DNA from: Rhizoclosmatium globosum
Lineage: Eukaryota; Chytridiomycota; Chytridiomycetes; Chytridiales; Chytriomycetaceae
NCBI GenBank assembly: GCA_002104985.1
Contig: MCGO01000004.1
Coordinates: 62,001 to 126,000, forward strand
Length of the DNA: 64,000 nt
Reading direction: 5' to 3'
Shown: positions 1 through 12,179 of the stretch, in pieces
Numbering within the stretch: position 1 is the first letter of the stretch
Layout of the letters: each line of letters begins with the position of its first letter
Translations under genes and position numbers: made by a program
Notes under the pieces: model-generated
The model's database searches: none
What the model was told of the DNA's origin: nothing
Seen by the model: the letters and a program-made list of their open reading frames with translations, nothing else

Positions 1-3000
1 CATTATCGATCCGGTGAAATTGAAAGCGCTTTATTAATTCTGCTTGATATCAAAGATGTTCGTTAGCTTTATGTGGCATGTCAACAACTGATATTATTGT
101 TTTCCAGGACTCACTTGTTCGTGATTTCTTTGATTCTTTAGAGCCGACTAGATCCCATGATATGCTTGCGATGTACTTCTTCTCGTTGCGAACGTTTTTA
201 CAATTAGTACCAACGATGGATCAACCGAAGCTGTTACCCAAGTTAATCAATTTGCCACCAATTCCACTGCTGCAATCCATGGATTCAGCCTTTATTCGTG
301 ATGCTGCTTTTTCAGCCGGCGAGAACTCTTGTCCTTTCCGATCGTTGCAAGCAGCTGCTTCATTTTCATCTCGAACAAAATCTTCAAAGAATGGGCAAGT
401 AGCTTCAAGGATTATTGCCGAAGCGAATGCCGATGAAATCGAATTTAACAGCAATGAAGTATACCGCAAGGATGTAATTTTGACTCTTGCGCGTGGTTTC
501 AACGAATCTCGTATCTTAAATGATGTGTTTACTGTGGTGGATAGTTTTGGCGTTTCGCCGTCCTTATTAGCTTTGGAACACATTTGCTGGCTCTTCACTG
601 CGAAAAATGTCCCAACTGAAACTCTGAACGCTGCTCTTTCTGAATTTGGTAGTTTGGTGACAGATGATGATGTTTCTCAGCTACATCACTTGAAACTTAA
701 TGTGGTCGCCACAAATGATGATCCGAGAATTGCTCTCTACTACAGTTATTTGGCTCATAGACATGCCGACGTTAGTTCCCTATTTATTCTCTTGCTTTGT
801 GTAAATCTAATCCCTCATTAGAACGAGACACTGGCAAGTCAATTGCGTAGTCGAAATTCTTTAATCCAGGCCTTGGCAATGAGCCAATCGCGAATCTTTG
901 GTGCAGTAACGTTGGAGAAGATCATAGCATCCAATTATTTTGAAGTCGAAGTTCTAGCAGAGTACTACTCTTCACTCTTGCGTAAAAATATTAGTTTATC
1001 GTCATTCCAGGAGTTAGTGGACTTGATTCCAAGGTATGCACGTTTTTTCAGTATATTACTGTGTTTAACCTTCATTAATTTTGTCAGCTTACGAAAACTG
1101 GTGTATTTGGACATTTTTTCTGATGAAGTCACTCACCTTCAGTCGCAAACTCCTTCTGCAAGCACCTGTGAATCATTGTACTCAGTATTATGTGAAACAT
1201 TGGTAGATATGAAGCTCAAATCTGTTGACTTTGAGTACCAAGACGAGGAAATGTACGGTTTGAGATGATAGATATTGGTTCATTAATTTACTGTTTTGAA
1301 GCATTTTATCTGATTTTGACGAGCTCTGTGTATTGGTTGAATATGCTTCATCAAACTCAATTCGAAAAATTCTTGCATCATATGTAATTGGTGATGAAGT
1401 GAGTTTAGTTTATATTTGTGTCTTGCTGCTTCGCACTGACGATTGATTTTCAGTCTATTTTTGCCCCAATTGAGCAGCGATTAAGGCTTGTGATTCGCTG
1501 TATTGAAATTCTGCCATCAAATAGCATTATGGTTCGTTTTCCTATTTTCAAGCCTTGGACTAAATGACCCTGTAGTCCCACGAGCTACAAGATATTCTTC
1601 GTCACTTACAGCTGATTGAGGAGCTTTATCGTCATAATGATATTATGGGTAGTGAAAGAATTCCACTGGAACGTGTTCAACAGTTCGATTCTTCATTTGG
1701 CGACGGTATCGATGCGGTTCGTGTCTGTTGCAATATTCTTCACGTCCCAATCATTAAAATTTCAATAGAATGTTATTCTCTGTATGAAAATGGTCATAGC
1801 TGGGTCCTCGCCTAGTCTCATTTTCCAGACGTGTCAGCTTCTAACGGCTCGGTTTGACACCGTTTTAGATTTCTCTGCCAATCAAATCTATACTGACACA
1901 ATTCTTGCAATTGTTGGTGTACCTCGTTTGGAGTTCCACGAAAAGGCATTTCGAAACGACGTTGAAAATGCAGGAGATGCATTGGCACGTCTCTTTCAAT
2001 CGACGTTTTCGAACTTGCCAAGCACAGATAGACAGTTGAAATCATCGGGTTTTGATGAAAACGGATGGGATGAAGATGACATCGAATTTCTTGATGCAAA
2101 CTATGAGAAGGTTGATAGTTTGGAGGGATTTTTGAACACACTACGTGAATCGCTACATGCTGTTATTGTTGACGTCATTTATCATCGACGCGATGTGGTT
2201 CCACCGGACGTTCGTTTGTCGGTGATTTCGTTAATGAAATTGGTATGTGCTCAATGTTTTGACTTGCGTGACTCATCATTTTGCCAAAGCACTTTGGGCC
2301 AGGGGACATTGAAGAACCTCAAATTCAGACGGCCCGAATAGAATCAGTAGCAAAGAACGTGTGGAACCTTGAGGTTTGATTCGATTAATACTATTCTTAG
2401 GTTTAACTTTTCTTTAGATTTCTGAAAGCGACACTACAGATGTAAAACTATTCATGACTCTCTTCGATAAACTATTGAGCTTATCGTCTACGGAAGCTCA
2501 TTGTGATGGCCTTCTGCAAATTATGGAGTCTTTGAGCCCTGAGTTTTTGCCGGAAAAGATTTTAACGAAATATGCACATGAAATGATTCTGAAAGCGGCT
2601 GAATCAAAGAGCTATACACTTTTGATGCAATTAAGGTTGAGTGTGAAATATGGACCATTCGATGAAGTAAGTTCACATGATTGCGTGAATCAATGGATGT
2701 TGATTGTTGGTGTAGATAACGGAATCTGAGGTGCTGGAAGTCCTGAAGGCTCAAAACACTCCAACATCCACCTTGGAGTGGATAAAGCATTCGCTTATGT
2801 CTTCTGAGGATCGAATTGCGTTGTTGTGCAAGGCGCCACTGTTAAGAATCTCTTCATTGTCCTTTGGAAAGATGGACCCTTTTCTGCACCTCTTAATTCT
2901 TGGAAACAGTTATTCGTGTGACGTTGTCACCACAGAGTTGTGGCCGAATATTGTCATGACTTTGTCGTCAAAGATAGCATCCCCTCAACATTTGGTGGAT

Positions 3001-3342
3001 TCCTATGAATTTCTCCTGAACATAACTATCATCGACTTAATTGTTGGTGGATACAGTTTGGCAGCATTCGATCTTGTTTTAAATGTTTTCAAAATTCGGA
3101 AAGACGTGTTGGGAAGCGATGGTACGGTTGAATTCGTTTTGAAAGGATTCTTGAGAAGGGTTGGAACTGGGGTTACAGCTGTTGGTGTTTTGAACAAAGA
3201 CGAAATCACTTCCACCGATGGCTTTGATGGCATAATGGAATGTGATTTTGTTCGAAAGTTGAAAGAAGTGAGTTCATTGAGGGTGAAGGGTGAGTCCGAG
3301 GGAACGCGTGTTCTTGCAGCGTTAGCAGCTTTGAATCATTAA
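1..3342 (+). CDS. NBAS/Sec39-like ER-Golgi tethering protein (3' part, cut by window edge)
   Basis: Homologues of NBAS belong to the Dsl1/NRZ tethering complex, which receives Golgi-to-ER COPI vesicles at the ER. The gene enters the window already open: exon 1-57, intron 58-107, exon 108-770, intron 771-821, intron about 1033-1087, then several more short introns to the TAA at 3340-3342. The apparent ATG at 78 lies inside the first intron and is not a start. The family match is by pattern. A helical stretch (YRKDVILTLAR, bases about 460-500) is followed by a segment around LALEHICWLF and then DDPRIALYYSYL near base 720, in the order and spacing I recall for the Sec39 domain of NBAS. The rest is poorly conserved helical sequence. 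The 3' end lies 24 bp from the stop of the convergent TFIIF beta gene. The alternative is another large Sec39/ROD-type protein; I am fairly but not fully sure. Confidence 0.65.
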
Positions 3343-3366
3343 CACAGTAAAGAAGTGCTACTGTTT

Positions 3367-4487
3367 TTATTCGTCATCTTTGCCAACGGCAGCATATTCA
3401 GGTTTCAACTCGTACATCCCATTGTAGAGCCCCTTTTTTACCAATACGGCCACATCTGACAATACTTCTTTGAGCCAGGCATGAGGTTGCTGAGTCTTTT
3501 CCACCAACTCGGCAAATTTGTAGTATTGGTTTTGATGAAAGAGAACAATAAGGGCACTAATGTCGGACGTAAGTATTTCCCCAAACTTGCAACACGAAAA
3601 AATACTTGATCAGATCCGCTTTCTCCATTCTTTCCCTTTTGTCTGCCTGATTTGTTCTTCCCGTTACAACAGCAATTGCATTCTGTGACGCTTTGATAAT
3701 ACTTTTGTCGACAGTTGCAACATTGGCTGCTTGAATCCGCATCTTCTTCTTTGCTTCGTCCATAGTAATTTCGACTATATTTCGTTTCTTTCTGACTTCA
3801 TCCTCTTGTCGCTTTTTCATGAGAGCACGATATGATTCGTCAATAGATGGTGTAACAGTTGCTTCATGAACGACAGTAGCAGTGAACGCAGTCACGACAT
3901 CCTTTAGTGTGAATGTTCAGTTGCTGTGAGGAACAGAATATCATTGGTGATTTACTTGAGCTTCGGTTGTAGTCATAACATGGGTATTTGCGGTTGCAGC
4001 ATTCGTCAAGTTGAGAGTATAGTTTTTGGGAAGGGTGTCGGTCCAATGGTCTGCAATGCCTGGCATTGGGTTTGTAGGGAGGTGTAGAGTGATTTTTGGA
4101 GGGGCCTTTGAACTGTGACCGAGAAACAGCATGTTAAGTAGAGTAATGAGGAGAATGAATGTACCCTTGTTTTTGACGGTAGACGCGAAGGACGCCAAGG
4201 TCAATGCCTGGGGTAGCACCAACCTTGTCCCACTGTTCCTTCACAAACTTTGGAATTTTCACGAGCCAGGCCTGGGTTCCAACTGTTGCCGAGTTAATTG
4301 GCTGTTCAGCATTTGCTGTCTGAGTTTTAACGACCTGGTTATCTTAGTGAGTGGGTGTTTGGGTGCACAGGCAAACACGAGAGAATTCTCAGATGGCAAA
4401 GGAACTCACCGCCTCGCTCGTTGCAGCAAACCAAGTACTTCCTCCGTCGTTGGCATCGTATCCGTTTGGGTTAATGGCGTCCTCCAT
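3367..4487 (-). CDS. GTF2F2: Transcription initiation factor IIF, beta subunit (RAP30)
   Basis: TFIIF beta binds RNA polymerase II with the alpha subunit and helps bring it to promoters in the nucleus. The start is the ATG at 4487-4485 and the stop TAA is at 3369-3367, with several short introns between. The N-terminal part reads WLVKIPKFVKEQW, matching the conserved WLVKVPKYLSQQW-type start of the dimerisation domain. The middle holds DESYRALMKKR followed by a basic helix. The last exon gives FHQNQYYKFAELVEKTQQP and ends in MYELKPEY, which is the winged-helix signature of RAP30 (QYYNLKDLV, then KPEY). The last intron lies near 3555-3610 and joins ADLI to the winged-helix exon. The start codon is only 24 bp from that of the divergent KCS1-like gene, so both must share one very short 5' region. 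Confidence 0.88.
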
Positions 4488-4511
4488 CACTATTTGGTTT
4501 ACTTTTTCAAA
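4488..4511. promoter_or_regulatory. 24-bp gap between divergent start codons
   Basis: Only 24 bases separate the start of TFIIF beta (minus) from that of the KCS1-like kinase (plus). The stretch is T-rich. Promoter elements for each gene must therefore overlap the other gene's 5' UTR or coding sequence, or the true starts lie further inside. No TATA box is visible. Confidence 0.4.
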
Positions 4512-7500
4512 ATGGAAATGATGGATTCACCACCAGCAACCTCACCACAGCAACAGCAAGATAAAGAACGCGACAAAGACAAAGACAAAGAAAAGGATAA
4601 AGAAGGAAAGAAGCCCCGTGCCAACAACAGCAAGGATAACAGTGCGTGAAGTACCCCCTCTAATTGTAAACTAATTTACTCCGCATCACTTTTCAAGGCT
4701 CGCTGATGATGGGGCGATCTGCAACTTACTTCCACATTGATCTTGGTGCAGCACGGCGGTTCTCAATGGATGGAACGGGGATACTAAGTGCTGGAGTAGC
4801 TGGTGTGAATGGACTCGCAAGTCCAGGGGAGCAAGCCGGAAGCCCGGAACCCGCCATTGCCGCCTTCGAAGTCGCTGCTCTGGACTCAAACATCTCCGAA
4901 GTCGTGGACTCAGCCGAATCTTCGAAAGATAAACGCGATCGCAGTAGCCGCGAGAAGGAAAAGGAAAAGCAGCGTCGCCACAGATCTCTCGCACGCACAA
5001 TCACTGATTCATTTGCTCTAAATACGCTGATCATCGCGGGTCCAACGTCTCCAGTGCTGAATAAGCCAATATCACCATCGTCTGCCTTTCCATCAACATC
5101 GATCCCTCCAAATCAAGATTCTCCTTCAAATGCACTTTATCCCAACATATCTTCTACTTTCTCGGCTGTTACAGCCTTTCCTCCAACCCAGCACTCAGTC
5201 CTCGGGATGTTTGCTTCTTCTTCATCAACAACATCTCCACAGGTCGCAACTCCCTCAGCAAACTCTCATCAGCAGTTTCCTCTTTCTGAAACTGAAGTAA
5301 CGGCTTCCCCTACTCTCGTGGTTTCAGATACCATGCCAAGACTGAATAAGCTCCAAAATATGGCTGGAGGTCAGCCTGTACCTGAAATATCATCTGGGTT
5401 AACCTATTCTGCAGCTGAAAGTAAGTTTTATTTATATAAAGAGAGGAAAGGAAAGTTATGCTGCGTTTGGTGGATACTTTGACCGGATGGCGCGTGCATC
5501 CAAATATGTGAAATCCAACCTCAGACACACTCACTCTCCTTCATATAAATATCCCATTCGAAGTTAACTTAAGAGGAAACCCAGATCATTCAGACAAAAA
5601 TCTCTGCGTAAACTCATCCACTGGCCCCCTTTCTACTTCAATGCCTTCGTCCTTGACCCATGATTTAAGCCTCCTAAAGAAAGAATCATCCTCAACGACT
5701 CCAAAACATCGGGCGCAACAATATCGAAAACCTTCCCCGCGACATCATCACCATCACCACAAGCGACATCGCCATGCAAGTGATGCATCGTTAATACACT
5801 CTTCAAAGTCACCAGCAGATGCTGGAAGTGAAGGCTCAACATCTCGAGCTCGAGCCGCGTCCTTGGGAGTAAACCACAGTAACAACAACGACGCTCATTC
5901 GAAGCCCCTCAAAGGGAATGCCTCCTTGAATAGCTGTCTTTGTTGTGGATTCGGACGAAATGGATGTCCTTGTTGCTGTGAAGATTGTCGGCACGAATAC
6001 GATAACGGAAGAATGCGCGACAGTAATGCAAAACATGCTGATCCAATATCAGGAGTGACTGATACCGTCACGCCACCTAACAGCCTACCCTTGGCGCCTT
6101 TCAATAACCAGGTAAGCACTTAAAATTCATCGTTTAACAATTTAACTTCTGAATCTCAGGTTGGAGGACACGCCCATTTTCTCCGTTTTAGCGAAAAGGC
6201 TCTGTGTAAGCAGCTCGACACACGGGAACTCGCGTTTTACGAACTTGTTCAAGAGAGCACTCCGGAATTGACGCCATTCATGGCCACATTTCTGGGTGTT
6301 GTCAACGTAACATATACGACTTCTGCTGTTGCTGGCGATTTGGTGGAGGGTACTCCGATTGTTATGGTCGAACAGAACCGTCACATTATCAGTGTTGAAG
6401 AGCAACGCTATATGGAAGAACAGAAAGAGATTGCGCAGGAACGAAAAAAGTTGGGAATGAGGAATGGGCACCATTGGAGTTGCAAAAAGTATCATCGGGA
6501 TGGCAAAGATTCGCTGTCTATTCGAGGGGCTAAAGACTCTGCTGGACATCTTTGTTGGAAGTGCAAAAATAGTGGAGATAGTACAGTTGACAACGGAATC
6601 GATGAACGTGACAGAAATTCAGCAAAAATTCGATTCAAGAAGAAGGCTGGAGCCATATTTGGTGGCAATGATGGCTTGGACGTTCCTCTTGTTGCTCAGT
6701 ATGGGTCTAGTGCTCCTGTTGTCAGTTCGCCGTTGGCTCTGGCTAATGAACGCAGTGAAAGAAATGGTCATATTACGGTTTGCTCAAGCTGTGGGAAACA
6801 ACTCCCAGAACAATCGGATAAAGGGGAGCCTCTAGCATCCTCGTCTCTCGACAATCCGTCCACCTCTGCCATTAACGGCACGGATGCTCTATTGAGCCCC
6901 TCATTTTCTAAAGCATTCAATCGAAGGTTGCAGCAACATATATTCAAAGATGCTTTGTCGCCGAAAAGTTTGAGGTTGCGATTGCAACAGCTGGAGTCAA
7001 CCGGACGGGTAGTACCTCCTCGACGGTCGTTTGAGGACCTGAACAAGAGCACTGGCGATGTGCCTGATTCTGTGAAGAGAGTAGAAAAAAGCGAATCAAC
7101 GAAAAGCAGCGTTGTAGGTGTCCCAGTTAGCACTCCTGTTGGTGGGGCTTTGAAGTCTGATGTTGCTTTAAGTTTACTTGATTTGGAGTCCCCGGCATCG
7201 TCATCAATATTTGGCAAAGTCGCTCCTGTTGGGTCAAAGAAACATACAACTGATGTTGAAACGTCTATGCCGATTTTTGAAATGTCTGACGATGAAGAGA
7301 AGAAATCTTTAACTGGTGGAACTTCAGTGCCTGCACGAACGAATCCAGTTCCCATCAATCATCGGCCTGTTCTAAGTACATCGGCATCTTCATACAGTGG
7401 TGCCAAACATAATGGTATCAAATTTGAAGATAGTATGGTCCTACCAAGTCTAAGTCGGCGTTCAGTTCCTTCACGATTATCATCACCAGCGTTTAAACCT

Positions 7501-9317
7501 ATCAATCTCCCTGAAGTTCCAGACGCATTCGCAACGTCTTTGCTCTCTACTAATGTGGACACAAGTTCCACAACGGCAGATCAAGTTACAACAGGAGATT
7601 CATCAACTCTCTTCACCCCCTCTACCATAAATGCCAACCTTCCGAGCTCTACAAATACACCGCCTAATATTCCAAATGCCACAGTTTCGGCTACCCCTAC
7701 TCCGGCAGTCAACCCTTGGGCACTCCATGTATATAATAACCAAATGTTGAAAATGCAAGCAAAGCAAGCAGAAGAAGATGCAAAGAATGCCGGAGCATCT
7801 TTAAGTGAAAAAGGTGATTTGGCGTCAAAACCACCGTTACATCAGTTCTTGTTACTGGAAGACTTAACCGATGGTCTCAAGCACCCTTGCATCTTGGATT
7901 TGAAGATGGGAAGCCGACAGCACGGTGTGAATGTGACTCTTCAAAAACGTTTAAGTCAAGAAAAAAAGTGTGAAAGGAGTACCAGCAAGCGGTTGGGTGT
8001 TCGGATATGTGGAATGCAGGTTTGTCAAACATTTCCTTCATTAGATCATTAAAGTTTACTTGACAGGTTTATCAAACTAAAACAAAGAGTTTTATATACT
8101 TAGACAAATATGTGGGGCGTCAAATTAATGCAGCCAATTTTCGTCAATCTCTCATCTCGTTCTTGGATAACGGGGAATCCATTCTTGTGGGTTTTATACC
8201 TCGACTTCTCGAAAAATTGAGGGCCCTCTATGACGTTGTGAGCAAACTTCCAACTTACCGGTTTTATGCATCAAGTTTGTTGGTTTTGTATGACGGAAGT
8301 TGGCCAGATATTCCTATCCCATCTCCAGCACTGCAACCATCATCCAATTTGAACGAATCAACGGCTTCAGTCTCGGACTTTGAAGCATTAGACAAAAGTT
8401 CAGCAGTTGTTGAAAAGCCTGGAAAGTCTCATAAAAGTGCAAGGAGGACTTTCCGACGGACAAGCGCAGGGAATTCAATTGTCTCATTGACTACAGATGG
8501 CAATTTTAACATAATTGATAACAATGAGTCCGACATCCATAAACGGGATGTTATAGGTGTCCCCTCTTCTCAACTGAGTCAGTTGAAGTCTCAAATTGCC
8601 AATGCAAGAAAGATATCTTCTTCAATCACAGCACCTGAAGAGAGTGATCAGGAAGATCATGAAATCAGTTCGTCTGGTTATTCGTCTGGTTCCTGGGACA
8701 CTGATGACGATGAAAATAGTTCAATTGACCATGATGATACACATTCTGATTATATGGGAGGCAGTGGCTCGTCTACAAAGTCCTATTCTTCTGGTAGCAG
8801 TGACTTTGAAAGCGAAAGTGTGGAAGACGGTTGGAATGTGATTGCGTCCCATAGACAGTGCGTCAAAAACCGTGAAGCTGACTTACGAATGATTGATTTT
8901 GCTCAATGTATCTCGAACGCGGATAGACTGAAGGCCATTGATGAAGCACCGTCATCGTCAGAAGAGGAAGTTGAGGTTGAAGAGCTGGTGGAAGAGCCTG
9001 TTCATTTGCACGACACAAGTAAAATAGGGAACCTTGAGAATAGCGCTACCCCAAAATTAGTGAAACGGAAGATACGGCGACCAAAACGACATCCTTCCAT
9101 TCGTGTAACATTTCCTCCCACTACGAAAGGGCCTGATCAAGGCTACCTCTTGGGACTCAAAACACTCATTTATTCATTCGAAGATATTTGGAAGGAGTAT
9201 GGAGGAGGTGGTCATGTGAGAATAGATAGCTTGCCAGAGCGTTTTCAGCAACGGACTGGGGACATTGCTCTATTGGCAAAGCAACAAGGGGAAACTGCAG
9301 ATAACAATAGCAAATAA
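4512..9317 (+). CDS. KCS1: Inositol hexakisphosphate kinase, KCS1/IP6K type
   Basis: Enzymes of this family phosphorylate IP6 (and IP5) to pyrophosphate inositols that control phosphate sensing, vacuoles and stress responses. Five exons are inferred: 4512-4641, 4698-5420, 5594-6111, 6160-8019 and 8067-9317, all in frame, giving 1,493 aa. The catalytic region is at the C-terminus. The substrate/ATP motif PxxxDxKxG appears as [14 protein letters not shown] near base 7890. LGVRICGMQ follows, then across the intron [33 protein letters not shown] lies near 8290 and MIDFAQC near 8895, where most relatives have IDFAH. The N-terminal two thirds are low complexity, rich in Ser, Pro and Lys/Asp runs, as in yeast Kcs1. 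The His-to-Gln change in the IDFA motif is worth noting. Confidence 0.92.
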
Positions 9318-9371
9318 AAACTTCTTCTCAAGTCACACATTGCAACATGGAGTTGAGGAAGAAATGACAAC

Positions 9372-9716
9372 ATGTGTTTTCTGAAGAATCCAGATCCAGA
9401 GGCTCTGCCAAAGTCAACAGATGCAATCAAACAGCCTCCTGTGTGCATACAGATTGAAAATGACGAGTGTTTGACTCATTTAATGTCTTGCAATCACAAA
9501 CATTTGCTTCAATTGTGTCCATTGTATGAGTATCCAACAGAACAGTACAACCATCATTTCCAGGATGGAACTGTTTATAATGATCTTTTTTACGGATATG
9601 GTCATAGATTTGGCAAAGTGGTGGGATTTGTGAATTGGATGTTGATGAAATGGCAGAGAGGCATGGAACCAGGAGTTGAGACTGCTGCAAAACTGGGGGG
9701 TTTGTTACAAAATTAA
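9372..9716 (+). CDS. Hypothetical protein, 114 aa
   Basis: An ATG-started frame of 114 codons lies just downstream of the kinase. It encodes a Cys- and Tyr-containing protein with the segment DGTVYNDLFYGYGHRFGK, and I do not recognise a family. It has no clear intron. It sits at the edge of the repeat-rich zone, so it may be a fragment of a mobile-element protein rather than a host gene. Confidence 0.25.
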   Translation: MCFLKNPDPEALPKSTDAIKQPPVCIQIENDECLTHLMSCNHKHLLQLCPLYEYPTEQYNHHFQDGTVYNDLFYGYGHRFGKVVGFVNWMLMKWQRGMEPGVETAAKLGGLLQN

Positions 9717-10175
9717 AAACAATTTGAAATTGTAAAACAATATAGAGGTTATTGTTTGATGGAATTCAAATTGTTAGCTCTATTTGTTGGGGTTGGGCCC
9801 GGATTGGTGGGTTACTACAGGCACATTGAGATTTCTTATTCAGACTGAGATAGTATTGGATATACTGGAGTAATTGTTGGAGTAGGTACTGGTTGACTAG
9901 GATAGGTAACAAAAGAGCAGTCAGAATCACAAAGTTCTTGTTGGATTGCAGTTAATCCATCTGCATTTTGCTGAACAGTTATTTGAGTTACAGTGTTTTT
10001 TTTTTTGTGCTCCTCATAGTACTGCTGTAAGATTTTTGCACAAGATTTTCACGATTTTGATCAATTAATTCATTCCAGTTTGGAATTGATCTTTGTTTGG
10101 AGGTGTTAAAAAATGGGGATATTATTTTTCAACTATGGCAGCATTTATCTTTACAAATTTGACCTTGACTTTCAG
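9717..10175. other. Non-coding, AT-rich
   Basis: No convincing coding frame is present. A homopolymer T run lies near 9993-10002. The sequence looks like decayed repeat DNA. Confidence 0.3.
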
Positions 10176-10779
10176 TAGAGCTTTGCAGATATTCGAAGGA
10201 TTTTGAAGGACTTTGAAGTTCCTTTTGAAGTTCCTTGGAACTTGGTTTTCCTGCTGGATTTTCAATATCCGAGGAACTTCACAACCCAAAGCCAGCGGAT
10301 TTTCAAGTTCCACCAACCTATGCATCTTGACTGTGGCGACCTGCAAATAATAAATAATGAGGTTTGTCCTTCCCTCAATTTTTTGTATTGAGGCAGGTAA
10401 GGGGCAGGAACAGAGAACAAGGAGCGATTGCCTTCTTCAGACAAAGAGTGATTGTTGTAGGATTGCTTGCAAGAGGACTGTGCACTTTAAAGCTTGTCCA
10501 TCTGGATTAAGATTGAGAGAAGAGGTATTTATTTGGGTTTCTTTCAAGTTCCTTCTCAAGTTCCGTCCAAAATCCAGCTCAGACCCTGGAGCTTCATTCT
10601 CCATACAAAATTGACAGGATTTTCGAGGATTTTGGCTGTTCCTGGATTTCAGAGGAACTTGATGGAACTTGGTCAAAAAAACTCGAATATCTGCAAAGAA
10701 ACCGAAAATCCACTGGATTTTGAAGTTCCAGCAGATTTTGAAGGAAATCAAAGAAACTTCGAATATCTGCAAAGCTCTA
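10176..10779. mobile_element. Foldback/MITE-like element with 23-bp inverted ends and TA flanks
   Basis: The left end TAGAGCTTTGCAGATATTCG (continuing AAG) at 10176-10198 is the exact reverse complement of the right end at 10757-10779. The outermost TA on each side fits a TA target duplication of the Tc1/mariner type. Inside, the motif GAAGTTCC and short variants of the end sequence recur in both orientations (for example TCGAATATCTGCAAAG near 10683), so the single strand would fold extensively. No transposase is encoded; the frames seen inside are low-quality. It is most likely a non-autonomous element. Confidence 0.6.
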
Positions 10780-11790
10780 GTGAGAGTTTGTGTTGTCCAG
10801 TGCTGCTTGAGAAACACTCTGCACAGTTGAGTTTGTTGAGAATACTGCTTTAGTATTCTATGAAACAAAACTAGAAGTTGTTGTGGTTGCAATTTGATGA
10901 TGGAAGACGTCAGGATTCCCTCTCCTTTGTATATTCCAAATTCACATTAATAATATGCAAAACAAAAATGATAACAATAAGAGAAAATTGAATAGAAAAC
11001 ATGTAATGAAAAATGATCCGAGCTAAATTAGTCAGGTAGTGTTTCAAAATAGTCAGAAAATCTCATGACTCAAATCTAACCAACAAACAACAAACATTAC
11101 GAATTATGCTAAGCATCAGTTGTTCAATAGAGCTGAACCACAAGATTCACTAAGTACTTCACAAGGGGTTCTTGTTGTTTGTTATCTAGGTTCAAAGACT
11201 TGGCAACAGGTTCTTGTATTTATTCTTACATTTTATTCTTTTGTTATCTACTTATTTATTTGTTGTTATGGGGGATCAGCGATGGGGATCAGTGGTAAAT
11301 CAGTTAAGATTGAAGTTGTCTATACTTGAAGTGCTAAGGCAAGCAAGATAGAATTTGACCTTTGTATGAAATTTTTCAGGCAAACTAGCCAACACATCCT
11401 GCCTCAGAATGAACATTTTGATATAATCCTAAGATAACAGCAAAATGAGGATTCCATCAAGAAACTATTGATGTCACATACCACACTCAAGCCAGTGAAA
11501 TCATCAAGTGCCTGGTGCAACTCGTTACTGTTCTTAAATGAAGGAATATGTTGCAGTTGATAGAGTGGGCAGTCATATTTAAGCTTTGTGACTTGGTATT
11601 ATCCCATTGAGTTATCAAGAATCACATGATTTATAAGCTTCAATCTGCATCTGTAAATGTGGAAAGAACTTGTTTTCTCATGTCAATCAAACTGTAGATA
11701 CAATCATTGATTGGGGTTCCTGGAAAAGGAGTTTAACATTGCGAACCAAACAAAGTACATTTGGGTTACCATGCATCAGCAATTCTTGTT
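10780..11790. other. Non-coding, decayed repeats
   Basis: Only short frames with skewed composition are present. I see no recognisable gene, RNA or structured repeat here. Confidence 0.3.
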
Positions 11791-12027
11791 CTACTGTTCA
11801 ACATTGACATTGTCCCCAGTCTCATACATTCCAAGAGTGTTTGAACTTGAACTGTTGGATAAAGCATTGTTGTGAAGAACACTGAGATTGTTTACAAGTC
11901 TCTTGGAGTCAGCAGCAGATCTGAGGCTGTACTGGATTGTATTTGGATGGTTTGCTTGAATATGACAGGAGAGCATGTCTTCTGATTTGAATTGTTGGCA
12001 ACATCCATGTACACATGGAAGGAACAT
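11791..12027 (-). pseudogene. Orphan C2H2 zinc-finger fragment
   Basis: A 78-codon frame starts at the ATG at 12027-12025. Its N-terminus fits a C2H2 finger: Cys-x3-Cys-x3-Phe-x5-Leu-x2-His-x4-His, reading CVHGCCQQFKSEDMLSCH then IQANH. The rest is Asn/Ser rich. Similar single fingers begin the giant gene at 24.6 kb and fill the gene at 33.9 kb, so this may be a remnant of a related mobile gene. No partner exons could be assigned. Confidence 0.35.
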
Positions 12028-12179
12028 TGCACATTTTTTGGGTAAGAGTTGAAGGATGCGTAATCATGATGAAAAAATGTCGCACACCCAAAGAGAGTAA
12101 CAATGTCCCAATCTCAAGTGCCTGCAACTGACTACACTCATAAAAGTCCTTGGAAGCCTTTGCAAGATCAAAACAGGCA

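Noticed and set aside
78..821. Free-standing 247-aa gene starting at the ATG at 78
   Set aside because: The ATG lies inside a GT...AG intron (58-107). The frame continues an exon that begins at 108 and joins to coding sequence before base 58.
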